Source: Gemmatimonadota bacterium
Lineage (GTDB): Bacteria; Gemmatimonadota; Gemmatimonadetes; Gemmatimonadales; GWC2-71-9
Assembly: GCA_003222235.1 (NCBI GenBank)
Contig: QHVD01000202.1
Location: 1 to 7,853 of the forward strand
Direction of reading: 5' to 3'
DNA length: 7,853 nucleotides
Numbering within the stretch: the first letter of the stretch is position 1; each line of letters starts with the position of its first letter. This document shows, piece after piece, positions 1 through 5,930 of the stretch. Position numbers and translations under genes: made by a program. The notes under the pieces are model-generated. The model made no database searches and had not been told where the DNA came from. It was given only the letters and a program-made list of their open reading frames with translations.

Positions 1-612
1 GAGGAGCAGCGGTCCCCGGGCGGTGAGGACCACGTTGAGGGGGTCACCGTGCACCAGCCCGATGCCGAGCGCCGAGCGCAGGCGTGTGAGGACCGCGCGC
101 GCTTCGTCGCAAGCGGTACTGAGGAGCGATACGTAGTCGCCGCGGGCCGTGACGTGGGAGGCGTAGAGCGCGACGCGTTCCTCGACCCGGCCGACCGGAT
201 CCCAGAGGGAGACGAGTTCCGCGGGCAGCGGCAGCTCATGGAGCCGACGGAGGGTGTGCGCGAGCCACGCCCAGTCGAGATCGCCGCCGATATGGTCGAC
301 TAGGGGCCAGAAGGTGACCGGCCCGCGGCCGGTGACGATCGGGCCTGTTCTGACCGCATCGGCCGGAGCCAAGACCGGCAATCCCGCTCGCGCGAGGTGA
401 CGGGCGATTCGGAGCTCCGCGTCCAGGCGCTCAGGTGAGTAGCCCGGGCGGCCGATGCGGGCGACGAGCCCGGCAGCGGGCAGCGCGACCACAGCGCAGT
501 GACCCAGCCGGAGGACCCGGGCCTCGCCGGGCACAATCTCCAAGGCCGCGCAGGCCTCGCGCACGGCAGCTGCCGGCCAGGAGCCAGGCGCTGCCCTCCC
601 AGGCGATCTCAT
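1..612 (-). CDS. APH/choline-kinase-like phosphotransferase, 3' end cut by window edge
   Basis: The frame is open for 204 codons from an ATG at 612-610 to the left edge, with no stop inside the window. The protein looks like an APH-type small-molecule kinase. Residues 36-56 resemble the N-lobe of the family (RLGHCAVVALPAAGLVARIG), E66 lies in a following helix, FWPLVD (101-106) fits the hinge, and LHELPLP (124-130) is typical of the helical lobe. H188-G189-D190 is the catalytic HGD motif, so D190 is the likely base. The usual spacing is HxDxxxxN, but here the Asn comes at N193, two residues early. The start is fixed by an ATGA overlap with the end of the upstream dehydrogenase, implying translational coupling. 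The substrate is unknown; the family also contains sugar, choline and antibiotic kinases. The metal-binding DxD region should lie just beyond the edge. Family assignment is fairly sure; function is not. Confidence 0.8.
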   Translation of the reverse strand, partial: MRSPGRAAPGSWPAAAVREACAALEIVPGEARVLRLGHCAVVALPAAGLVARIGRPGYSPERLDAELRIARHLARAGLPVLAPADAVRTGPIVTGRGPVTFWPLVDHIGGDLDWAWLAHTLRRLHELPLPAELVSLWDPVGRVEERVALYASHVTARGDYVSLLSTACDEARAVLTRLRSALGIGLVHGDPLNVVLTARGPLLL

Positions 613-1184
613 GGCCGGAGCATGCGCTTCGACATTTCGAACATGCGGCGCGCCAGGAGGCGCCCGAGCGACGGTGAGGCTCGGTTGAGCCACCACAATA
701 CCTTGTACCAGGCGGGCATGATGATGAGCGCATCGTTCCGGGCGACTCGTGTCAGGACTCTGCGTGCGAATCTCGTCGGGTCGATGCGCCGCAACCGCTC
801 GAAGTACGCGCGCTGACGTTCCTCGGAGGCGGGGAGCAGGGCCTTGCCGTACCGGCCGCCTTGCAGGAGCGGCGTCCGAATGACTCCCGGACAGATCACG
901 CTCACCCGGATGCCAGCCGGCGCAGCCTCGATCCGCAGCGAATTCGAGAGTGCGACGCCGGCGTGTTTCGTGGCACCGTAGCTCGCCATGAGCGGTGTCG
1001 GTACAAGGCCCTGGACCGATGCGGTGTTGACGATGTGGCCGACCCCCTGTGGGAGCATCACGCGATACGCCGCCGCGACGCCGTTGACGACCCCGCGAAG
1101 ATTCACGTCGATGATGCGATACCAGTCTTCGATTGTGTGGTCACGGGCCTCACCCAGAATGCCGATCCCCGCGTTGTTGAACAT
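609..1184 (-). CDS. SDR C-terminal fragment (catalytic half)
   Basis: This is the longest ATG-started reading after the TGA, 191 residues starting at MFNNAG. It holds NNAG, the catalytic Ser, YGATK and PGVIRTP, but no cofactor-binding GxxxGxG loop. The six codons between the TGA and this ATG still read as SDR sequence (CGRLDY), and no Shine-Dalgarno sequence precedes the ATG. Independent translation is therefore unlikely unless coupled to termination just upstream. Confidence 0.45.
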   Translation of the reverse strand: MFNNAGIGILGEARDHTIEDWYRIIDVNLRGVVNGVAAAYRVMLPQGVGHIVNTASVQGLVPTPLMASYGATKHAGVALSNSLRIEAAPAGIRVSVICPGVIRTPLLQGGRYGKALLPASEERQRAYFERLRRIDPTRFARRVLTRVARNDALIIMPAWYKVLWWLNRASPSLGRLLARRMFEMSKRMLRP

Positions 1185-1202
1185 GTAGTCCAGCCGGCCG
1201 CA

Positions 1203-1463
1203 TCACCGGACGGTCTCCTGCACCAGGCGACTCACTTCTGCAAAATCTGTCACGTCGAGGTAAGAGGCCGTCGCTCTGGACCCGCGAGCCCGGAGCGCGC
1301 CGACCGTGTCCTCGGCCAGCTCAGTCTGCAGGTCGGCGACCACCACCTCGCACCCGCGCTCCGCGAGCGCCTCGGCGAGCGCCTTGCCGATCCCGGACGC
1401 TCCCCCGGTGATGATCGCCACCGCGCCTTCGAATGCTCGGACAGCGTCCGGCCGTGTGGTCAC
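1203..1463 (-). CDS. SDR N-terminal fragment (cofactor-binding half)
   Basis: If the TGA is real and read as stop, the operon makes an 86-residue product with only the first part of the Rossmann fold: TGGASGIG and the following beta-alpha-beta units up to LVQETVR. It lacks NNAG and the Ser-Tyr-Lys catalytic residues, so it could not act as an oxidoreductase. The start is a GTG at 1463-1461, sharing GTGA with the end of the upstream tetR. Confidence 0.55.
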   Translation of the reverse strand: MTTRPDAVRAFEGAVAIITGGASGIGKALAEALAERGCEVVVADLQTELAEDTVGALRARGSRATASYLDVTDFAEVSRLVQETVR

Positions 1464-2140
1464 CGATGCCTCCGGGGCGGTCTGCCGCTGGTCTCCGAGC
1501 GGTAGATGCCCTTCAAGAAGAGATCGGTCGTAGCCTTTCGCATCCGTTCGAGCCCAGCGTCGCTCAGCAGAGGCTCGCCCAGGTACCGGGTGAGAGCTGG
1601 CTCGAGCAGAAAGGCCGCGATGTCGATCAAGATGACGTGCAAGGCCGCCCAGTCGAAGTCGAGATCCGACCGGAGCAGCCCTTCTCCCGCCAGCCTCTCC
1701 AGCTGCGCGTGGGCGAGCACGAGTAAGTGCTCGAGGAGATCGAGCCCGGGCTTGTCCGCCTCGAGGAGGGATCGACCAATGTAGGCGAAGACATCCGGGT
1801 TCGCCCGGATGAACTCCGCGATCCTCGAGCCGAGCTGGAGCGCGATCTCCTGGGGTGGACCGCCGCTGACCGGGGTGCCGAAGGCTTCGAGGGCCCGCCG
1901 GATGACGAAGTCATCCACGGCGCTGCGGAGCCTCGCCTTCGAGGGAAAATGGTGCTGGATCAGCCCCGGAGAGACGCGCGCGGCCTTCGCGACGTCACGG
2001 ATCGAGGTCGCCGCGACCCCGCGCGCCGCGAAGTGCCGCAGTGCCGCGTTTCGGATGCGCGCGGCCCCGGTGAGATCCGAGTCTCGAGTTGCCACGACGG
2101 CTGACCGCGTATGCGCTCCCGCAGCGCGCAAGCCGGTCAC
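1460..2140 (-). CDS. TetR/AcrR-family transcriptional regulator
   Basis: This is a 226-residue one-component repressor, first gene of the minus-strand operon. The N-terminal DNA-binding domain spans about residues 27-75: ARIRNAALRHFAARG is helix 1, and SIRDVAKAARVSPGLIQHHF (46-65) is the helix-turn-helix running into helix 4. The C-terminal part (about 85-210) is all-helical and variable, as expected for a ligand pocket and dimer interface. The start is uncertain: GTG at 2140 gives a long basic tail, while GTG at 2095 (residue 16) gives a more usual tail of about 10 residues before helix 1. Neither has a clear ribosome binding site. The stop overlaps the SDR start. The palindrome 28-49 bases upstream is the likely binding site, giving autorepression and control of the divergent membrane/MAPEG genes. 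The ligand is unknown. Confidence 0.9.
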   Translation of the reverse strand: MTGLRAAGAHTRSAVVATRDSDLTGAARIRNAALRHFAARGVAATSIRDVAKAARVSPGLIQHHFPSKARLRSAVDDFVIRRALEAFGTPVSGGPPQEIALQLGSRIAEFIRANPDVFAYIGRSLLEADKPGLDLLEHLLVLAHAQLERLAGEGLLRSDLDFDWAALHVILIDIAAFLLEPALTRYLGEPLLSDAGLERMRKATTDLFLKGIYRSETSGRPPRRHR

Positions 2141-2164
2141 CCCTGCGTCACCATACAGCCGCCT

Positions 2165-2193
2165 TGTCTACAATACGATCGTATGGTAGTCAA
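2165..2193 (-). promoter_or_regulatory. Candidate sigma70-type promoter for the tetR-SDR-kinase operon
   Basis: On the minus strand there is TTGACT (2193-2188, 5 of 6 to the -35 consensus), a 17-base spacer, and TAGACA (2170-2165, 3 of 6 to the -10 consensus). Transcription would start near 2158, about 18 bases before the GTG at 2140. The spacer coincides with the inverted repeat, so a bound repressor would block polymerase. The -10 match is modest, so this is a plausible promoter only. Confidence 0.45.
2168..2189. promoter_or_regulatory. Candidate TetR operator (22-bp inverted repeat)
   Basis: A perfect 12-base palindrome, ATACGATCGTAT (2173-2184), is flanked after one mismatched pair by CTAC on the left and GTAG on the right. 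This gives 10 of 11 symmetric pairs over 22 bases. It lies in the intergenic region between tetR (minus) and the membrane protein gene (plus) and is AT-rich against a very GC-rich background. Size and position fit a TetR dimer site controlling both directions. Binding itself is inferred. Confidence 0.65.
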
Positions 2194-2249
2194 CGGCAAC
2201 CGACCCGCCCCGGTCGGCGCCCACCCCTCTCGGGAAGGAGGGCCACACG

Positions 2250-2939
2250 ATGTCCAGCTCGGGAACGCGGCAGCTCGACGCCCTCAGTGGCATCGCCTTC
2301 GTGATCCTCATGTCGGTCGCCCTCTTCCTGCCCGGCCCTCCCCCCAAGGCCGACGACTCGATCGGCAAGATCACCGCGATGCTGGTCGAACACCGGCGAG
2401 CCTTTCTCGTCGGTGGCTACGTCGCTGGGCTCTCGGTCCTTTGCTACCTCTGGTTCGCCGGGAGCGTTTGGCGGCACTTGACGACCAGGACGCGCGACCA
2501 GACCGGTCTCGCCATCGCGGCGTGCAGCGGAGGCCTGTTCGCCGTCACCCTCACGCTGCTCGGCATGGCGATGTTCAGCGGCGTCGCGTTCAAGGCGGCG
2601 GCGCTTGGCGGTGACCCGGCGTTGGTCCGGGCACTCACGGATGCGGGAAACACGGCGATCGAGACGGCGAAGTTCGGTCTGGCGGCCTTCCTCCTCGCGA
2701 CGTGCCGCGCCGGTGCGGCAAGCGGCGTACTCCCGCGATGGCTCGTGGGCGCCGGCGTCGCGGCCGCGAGCCTACTGATCGTGAGCGCGGTGGCGCTGTT
2801 CATTGATCACGGCCCGTTTCAGTTCGGCGGCCCCGTCGACCTCGGAGGCGGACTGCCCGCCGTCGTCTGGATCGCCGCGTTGAGCCTCGCCATCGCGCGT
2901 CGCTCGCGCGACGACGACGTGAGTGAGGCACGACCATGA
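2250..2939 (+). CDS. Uncharacterised multi-pass membrane protein
   Basis: This is a 229-residue hydrophobic protein with about six likely membrane segments, near residues 11-28, 52-72, 86-108, 142-158, 163-186 and 200-218. The loops are short, and the C-terminal tail is charged (ARRSRDDDVSEARP). The stretch IGKITAMLVEHRRAFLVGGY between the first two segments is the most distinctive part. The overall look recalls DUF4386-like membrane proteins, but I do not recognise the family with confidence and assign no function. The start is supported by GGAAGGAGG at 2233-2241, eight bases before the ATG, which is the best ribosome binding site in the window. The stop shares ATGA with the MAPEG gene. It is divergent from tetR across the palindromic operator, so it is probably under that repressor. 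Confidence 0.85.
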   Translation: MSSSGTRQLDALSGIAFVILMSVALFLPGPPPKADDSIGKITAMLVEHRRAFLVGGYVAGLSVLCYLWFAGSVWRHLTTRTRDQTGLAIAACSGGLFAVTLTLLGMAMFSGVAFKAAALGGDPALVRALTDAGNTAIETAKFGLAAFLLATCRAGAASGVLPRWLVGAGVAAASLLIVSAVALFIDHGPFQFGGPVDLGGGLPAVVWIAALSLAIARRSRDDDVSEARP

Positions 2940-3322
2940 CGACCGACCTCGTCATGCTGACCGCGAGCGCCGTCCTCACCGGCGCGTTGGTGCTTCCGTA
3001 CGGCCTCGCGATGTGGACGCTCTGGCCCGTGAGGGAGGTCCTGGGGAACCGGGATGCCCCACCGCCCCTGCCACCATGGGCCGAGAGAGCACGGCGGGCA
3101 CAGCGCAACATGCTCGAGAACTTCCCCCATTTCGCCGCCCTCGTGCTCGTGGCGAACGCCGCCGGACTGGCCAACTACCAAACCGGCCTCGGCGCCACGA
3201 TGTTCTTCTGGGCGCGCCTGGTGCACGCCGTCGTCTACATCACGGGGATTTGGTGGCTGCGGGCACCTGCGTACTTCACTGGCGTGGCGGGCGAATGCCT
3301 GATTCTTCTTCGGCTGTTCTAG
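2936..3322 (+). CDS. MAPEG-family membrane protein
   Basis: This is a 128-residue integral membrane protein of the MAPEG type (membrane-associated proteins in eicosanoid and glutathione metabolism), a usual length for bacterial members. Four membrane segments fall near residues 4-28, 64-82, 86-104 and 108-126. The conserved motif after the first loop is visible as ERARRAQRNMLENFPHFAAL (50-69), with R54, N58, E61 and N62 in the expected places. A second typical pattern, FFWARLVHAVVYITG, follows. Characterised MAPEG enzymes conjugate or reduce lipophilic substrates with glutathione, but many bacterial members have no known substrate. The start overlaps the previous stop by four bases, so the pair is co-translated. 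It converges on the GST gene, which is also a glutathione-type family. Confidence 0.87.
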   Translation: MTTDLVMLTASAVLTGALVLPYGLAMWTLWPVREVLGNRDAPPPLPPWAERARRAQRNMLENFPHFAALVLVANAAGLANYQTGLGATMFFWARLVHAVVYITGIWWLRAPAYFTGVAGECLILLRLF

Positions 3323-3474
3323 TCTCCGGTGGTGGGTTGGCGGGGGCGGCGTCTAGGGGCAGCCTGTTCCAGAAACCCCTGCTGCATCCCTCGCCCCTGA
3401 CGGCGAATTGGCGTGGCTTCCGCTACCCACTTCGTCGCGCACCAAAACCACTCGATTTCGGCACAGGGAGAAGA

Positions 3475-3494
3475 CGGGGCGGCCCGTCGCCCCG
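3475..3494. terminator. Weak hairpin in the convergent gap between the MAPEG and GST genes
   Basis: CGGGGC (3475-3480) and GCCCCG (3489-3494) can pair around an 8-base loop in the 176-base gap between two converging genes. There is no T-tract on either side, so it is only a possible terminator. A second weak pairing, AGGGG (3355-3359) with CCCCT (3376-3380), lies nearer the end of the MAPEG gene. The rest of the gap shows nothing I can name. Confidence 0.2.
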
Positions 3495-3498
3495 CTCG

Positions 3499-4272
3499 TC
3501 AGTGAGCAACTGTGATGGGGAAGAAGGTCCGGCCCGCTCGCATCTCCTCGGCAAACCAGTCCGCGAAGCCGTTCTTGATGACCCACTCCAGCCGGTCGCT
3601 TCGCCACTGTACGCGGTACGGATCGAAGGCCGGCCGGCCTTCCGCCTGGAGTCGCTGCAGGGTCTCGATCACGTCGGCGTTGTCGCGCGCAACCGCCGGC
3701 CGCTCCTGCACGCGCTCCATCCAGCGCGTGAGCACGGGGTGCTTCGCGGGGTCGAGCGGGAAGCCGAGGAAGGCCGCCGCCATGAGATGCGGCGCGACGG
3801 CGATGTCAGCCAGGGAGAAGTCGCCGCAGAAGAACGGAGCACGGCCGAGGCGCTGCTCCAGTTCATTGTACAGCCGCTCCAAGTCTCGCCTTGCGGTGTC
3901 GTGGAGGGCGGCGTGCGATTCACGTCGGCCGAGTTCCACGATGGTGACGGCGTAGGTCGCAGCGTCAAGCTGTGTGTCCGCAAGGTCTTCGAGAAGGCGA
4001 CACTCGGCGCGGAGGCGTCGATCGCGGGGGTAGATGGGCGGCTCTGGATGACGGTCCTCCAGGTACTCGCAGATGATGGTCGAGTCGTAGAGCGAGAAGT
4101 CGCCGTCGACGAGGGCCGGCACCTCGGCCCGTGGGTTCACGTGTACGAAGTCGCTCCGGTTGCAGTCGCCGTGGAGCGCCCGCACGCGCTCGAACGGTAG
4201 TCCCTTCTCGTAGAGCGCGATCCGTACCTTCCGGGCGTAGGGGCTGAACACATCGTCGTAGAGCGTGAGCAT
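3499..4272 (-). CDS. Glutathione S-transferase family protein
   Basis: This is a 257-residue cytosolic GST. The N-terminal thioredoxin-fold domain covers about residues 1-80. SPYARKVRIAL (10-20) carries the likely catalytic or glutathione-activating S10. EVPAL (50-54) holds the cis-proline loop, and YDSTIICEYLED (62-73) contains the D63-S64 pair that binds the gamma-glutamyl group. The helical domain follows, with the folding motif FSLADIAVAPHLMAA. The C-terminal tail past about residue 210 is somewhat long. I chose the ATG at 4272 because AGGA (4284-4281) lies eight bases upstream and the GST fold begins at once with MLTLYDD; the open frame continues 33 codons further, but without family-like sequence. 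The hydroxylase gene ends 61 bases upstream on the same strand, so the two are probably one transcript. The substrate is unknown. Confidence 0.9.
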   Translation of the reverse strand: MLTLYDDVFSPYARKVRIALYEKGLPFERVRALHGDCNRSDFVHVNPRAEVPALVDGDFSLYDSTIICEYLEDRHPEPPIYPRDRRLRAECRLLEDLADTQLDAATYAVTIVELGRRESHAALHDTARRDLERLYNELEQRLGRAPFFCGDFSLADIAVAPHLMAAAFLGFPLDPAKHPVLTRWMERVQERPAVARDNADVIETLQRLQAEGRPAFDPYRVQWRSDRLEWVIKNGFADWFAEEMRAGRTFFPITVAH

Positions 4273-4333
4273 GTGCGCCGTCCTAGCACTCGGGGGCGGC
4301 TGAACCCAGTAGGCCCCGCCAGTGGCTGGGACG

Positions 4334-5107
4334 CTAGGCAGCCGTCCGCTGGAGGGGCAGCACCAAGGCACGCGGAAGGGTCAGCTTGTCGAAGCCGGGA
4401 AGGCCCGTCTCGATTGCCGTCGCGGAGTCGTTGCCCAAGTAGGTGCCCAGCAGCCGATCCCAAGTCGAAAAGATGGTTCCGAAGTTGCTGTCCCGGTCGG
4501 GGCCGAGCTTCGTATGATGCCGCCGGTGCAACGCGGGCGTGATGCCGACGCGCCCCAGCGTGCGCTCGAAGCGTAGCGGGAGGTCGATGTCACTATGCTC
4601 CAGGAGGTTCGCGACGGTGAAGACCACCTCGAACAGCACCACAGCCTCGGCGGAAGCGCCAACCAACGCCACTGCGGTGAGACGAACGGGAAGGGAGAGG
4701 AGGAGTTCACCCGGATGGAAGCGGACCCCCGTGGACGCCGTGAAGGTCGGGTCCGAGTGATGGACCTGGTGGAAGCGCCACAGGAAGGGAATGCGATGGT
4801 TGGCCCGATGCCAGCCGTAGGAAACGAGGTCCAGAGCGACGAGAGTGGTGGCGATGGCGAACCACCGTGGCACCGCCACGGCATTCAGCACGCCGAATCT
4901 TGCTCCCGCCGCCCAGCGTGCGACCGTGCAGGCGCACGCACCGCACACGAGCCCGATGACGATGAGGTTGGCGAACCAGAGGGTCCCGTTCACTTGCCAG
5001 CTACCCCGGAGCCGGGCGTGGGGCCCCAGTCGTTGCAGCAGAACGGCGAGCGCCACGGCAGCGACGAAGCCGGCGCCTCGGAGCAACTGAAACTGCGCTT
5101 CGCTCAC
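4334..5107 (-). CDS. Fatty acid hydroxylase / sterol desaturase superfamily protein
   Basis: This is a 257-residue integral membrane di-iron oxygenase of the PF04116 type. The histidine clusters are all present: HRANH (H100, H104), HQVHH (H113, H116, H117), H131, EHSD (H171) and HRRHH (H194, H197, H198), which should bind two irons on the cytosolic face. Likely membrane segments are near 8-26, 42-62, 84-98 and 137-168. Family members hydroxylate or desaturate fatty acids, sterols, carotenoids or alkylglycerols; which applies cannot be read here. The start is a GTG at 5107 without a clear ribosome binding site, and a slightly later start is possible. It is the first gene of a likely pair with the GST and lies divergent from a tetR, with the TetR-type palindrome 77-95 bases upstream. 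Confidence 0.9.
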   Translation of the reverse strand: MSEAQFQLLRGAGFVAAVALAVLLQRLGPHARLRGSWQVNGTLWFANLIVIGLVCGACACTVARWAAGARFGVLNAVAVPRWFAIATTLVALDLVSYGWHRANHRIPFLWRFHQVHHSDPTFTASTGVRFHPGELLLSLPVRLTAVALVGASAEAVVLFEVVFTVANLLEHSDIDLPLRFERTLGRVGITPALHRRHHTKLGPDRDSNFGTIFSTWDRLLGTYLGNDSATAIETGLPGFDKLTLPRALVLPLQRTAA

Positions 5108-5155
5108 CGGCGAAGAGTACAGCGGTGGGTATCCGCAACGCCAGTTGGAACCCGG

Positions 5156-5174
5156 CTCTGCCCAGAGGCTCTGG
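5156..5174. repeat. Overlapping short inverted repeats in the hydroxylase/tetR divergent region
   Basis: CCAGAG-G-CTCTGG (5162-5174) is a perfect 13-base inverted repeat, and CTCTG-CC-CAGAG (5156-5167) is another that shares its middle arm. The result is three alternating arms, CTCTG, CAGAG, CTCTG. It lies between the hydroxylase start and the TetR-type palindrome. It could be a second regulator site or an RNA switch in the hydroxylase leader, or simply chance in GC-rich DNA. Confidence 0.35.
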
Positions 5175-5182
5175 CTGGGCTA

Positions 5183-5210
5183 TTGACTGACTTGGTCGGT
5201 CAGTTATATG
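5183..5210 (+). promoter_or_regulatory. Candidate promoter of the second tetR operon
   Basis: TTGACT (5183-5188, 5 of 6 to the -35 consensus) is followed by a 16-base spacer and TATATG (5205-5210, 4 of 6 to the -10 consensus). The expected start of transcription, about 5217, leaves only some five bases before the tetR ATG at 5222, so the message may be leaderless or nearly so. The TetR-type palindrome covers the -35 and most of the spacer, as expected for autorepression. Confidence 0.55.
5184..5202. promoter_or_regulatory. Candidate TetR operator, TGACTGACTTGGTCGGTCA
   Basis: This is a 19-base inverted repeat centred on 5193 with seven of nine symmetric pairs. An overlapping alternative, ACTGAC (5186-5191) with GTCAGT (5199-5204), is perfect in its six-base arms. 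Half-sites of the TGACYGAC/GGTCGGTCA kind are common in front of autoregulated TetR genes. It lies 20 bases before the tetR ATG and 77 bases from the divergent hydroxylase start, so one dimer could control both. Confidence 0.7.
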
Positions 5211-5221
5211 AATCAAGCGTC

Positions 5222-5926
5222 ATGGCGCGCACCGTTCCTGACGACCGACTGGCCCGGCTCGTGGAGTGCGCCACCCAGGTGTTCATCGAGCAGGGTTATC
5301 GCCGCACGCAGATGGCCGATGTGGCCAAGGCACTCGGCGTCGCCAAGGGGACGCTCTACCTCTACGTGGAGAGCAAGGATGCTCTGGATGCTCTCTTCGA
5401 TCTGGTCGCCCGCTGCGCGGACGACGAGCGACCGTTCGAGACGCCGCCGCCGCTCCCGATCCGCACGCCGAAGCCGGGCGCGACCCTCAAGTACGTCCGC
5501 GAGCGGCTGGCGAAGAACCAGGTGCCAGCGGCGCTCGCCGCCGCGCTCGGCCGGAGTCGCGTGCCTGATCCACGCGCCGAGCTGGAGGGGATCGTGCGCG
5601 AACTCTACGACGCGGTAGCCCGCAACCGGCGCGGGATCAAGCTCCTTGATCGCTCCGCACGCGATCACCCGGAACTGGCCGCCCTGTGGTTCGAGGGCGC
5701 ACGAGGCGGACTGATGGCGCTGCTCGGCCAGTACCTCGAAGCCCGGAGCCGGCGGAAGCTGCTGCGGCCGCTCCCGCACCCTGCCGTCGCCGCACGACTC
5801 CTCATCGAAACGGTCGTGTTTTGGGCGGTCCACCGTCATTGGGACCCACACCCCCAGCCGGTGGACGACTGCGTCGCCAAGGAAACCGTGGTGCGCTTCA
5901 TCGTGAGCGCGCTTGCAAAGGAGTGA
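5222..5926 (+). CDS. TetR/AcrR-family transcriptional regulator
   Basis: This is a 234-residue repressor. The DNA-binding domain covers about residues 8-60: LARLVECATQVFIEQGYRRT is helix 1 and its turn, and QMADVAKALGVAKGTLYLYV (30-49) is the helix-turn-helix. The helical C-terminal domain includes a proline-rich linker (ETPPPLPIRTPKPG, near 66-79) and the pattern HPELAALWFEGARGGLMALL, seen in many TetR C-terminal domains. The ATG at 5222 is chosen because it directly precedes the family-like sequence and follows the palindrome and promoter. The frame stays open a long way upstream, but only as antisense of the hydroxylase gene. There is no strong ribosome binding site, which agrees with a near-leaderless message. 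The acyltransferase-DUF2147 gene follows after four bases. The likely targets are its own operon and the divergent hydroxylase/GST pair. Confidence 0.92.
   Translation: MARTVPDDRLARLVECATQVFIEQGYRRTQMADVAKALGVAKGTLYLYVESKDALDALFDLVARCADDERPFETPPPLPIRTPKPGATLKYVRERLAKNQVPAALAAALGRSRVPDPRAELEGIVRELYDAVARNRRGIKLLDRSARDHPELAALWFEGARGGLMALLGQYLEARSRRKLLRPLPHPAVAARLLIETVVFWAVHRHWDPHPQPVDDCVAKETVVRFIVSALAKE
5918..5923 (+). promoter_or_regulatory. Ribosome binding site deciding the acyltransferase-DUF2147 start
   Basis: AAGGAG lies at the very end of the tetR gene, seven bases before the ATG at 5931. It selects this ATG over an in-frame start at 5913 inside tetR and suggests that translation is coupled to the regulator. 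Confidence 0.6.
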
Positions 5927-5930
5927 GGCG

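Larger units (their letters stand above)
609..1463 (-). pseudogene. Short-chain dehydrogenase/reductase (SDR) interrupted by an in-frame TGA
   Basis: Read through, this is a 284-residue classical SDR, an NAD(P)-dependent alcohol/ketone oxidoreductase of unknown substrate. T19-GGASGIG-G26 is the glycine-rich cofactor loop, VVADL near 40-44 ends beta-2, and LDVTD lies near 69-73. NNAG is at 96-99, N121 is in DVNLRG, and the catalytic residues are S149 (TASVQG), Y162 and K166 (YGATK); PGVIRTP follows. Codon 87 is TGA (1205-1203), between ETVR and CGRLDY, where homologues usually have Arg or Ala; CGA to TGA is the simplest origin. Both sides share one frame and have family-like sequence, so this is one gene with a nonsense codon or a base error, not two genes. 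The GTG start overlaps the tetR stop (GTGA), and the end overlaps the phosphotransferase start (ATGA). Confidence 0.85.

Noticed and set aside
1150..1205. Selenocysteine at the SDR TGA
   Set aside because: The position is not a catalytic Cys site in SDRs, homologues usually have Arg or Ala there, and I see no convincing SECIS-like hairpin just downstream.
1203..1205. Alternative genetic code with TGA as a sense codon
   Set aside because: Several genes here end at well-placed TGA codons that overlap the next start, so TGA is clearly used as stop; the high GC also argues against the known TGA-recoding lineages.
861..1505. 214-codon plus-strand open frame
   Set aside because: It is the antisense shadow of the SDR, whose motifs are clear on the minus strand.
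2923..4200. 425-codon plus-strand open frame
   Set aside because: It overlaps the MAPEG gene in another frame and is antisense to the GST. Long stop-free frames are expected at this GC content, and the translation is Arg/Gly/His-rich with no recognisable domain.
4595..5221. Long plus-strand reading frame continuing upstream of the second tetR
   Set aside because: It is antisense to the histidine-rich hydroxylase and has no family-like sequence; it crosses the operator and promoter, and the regulator clearly begins near 5222.
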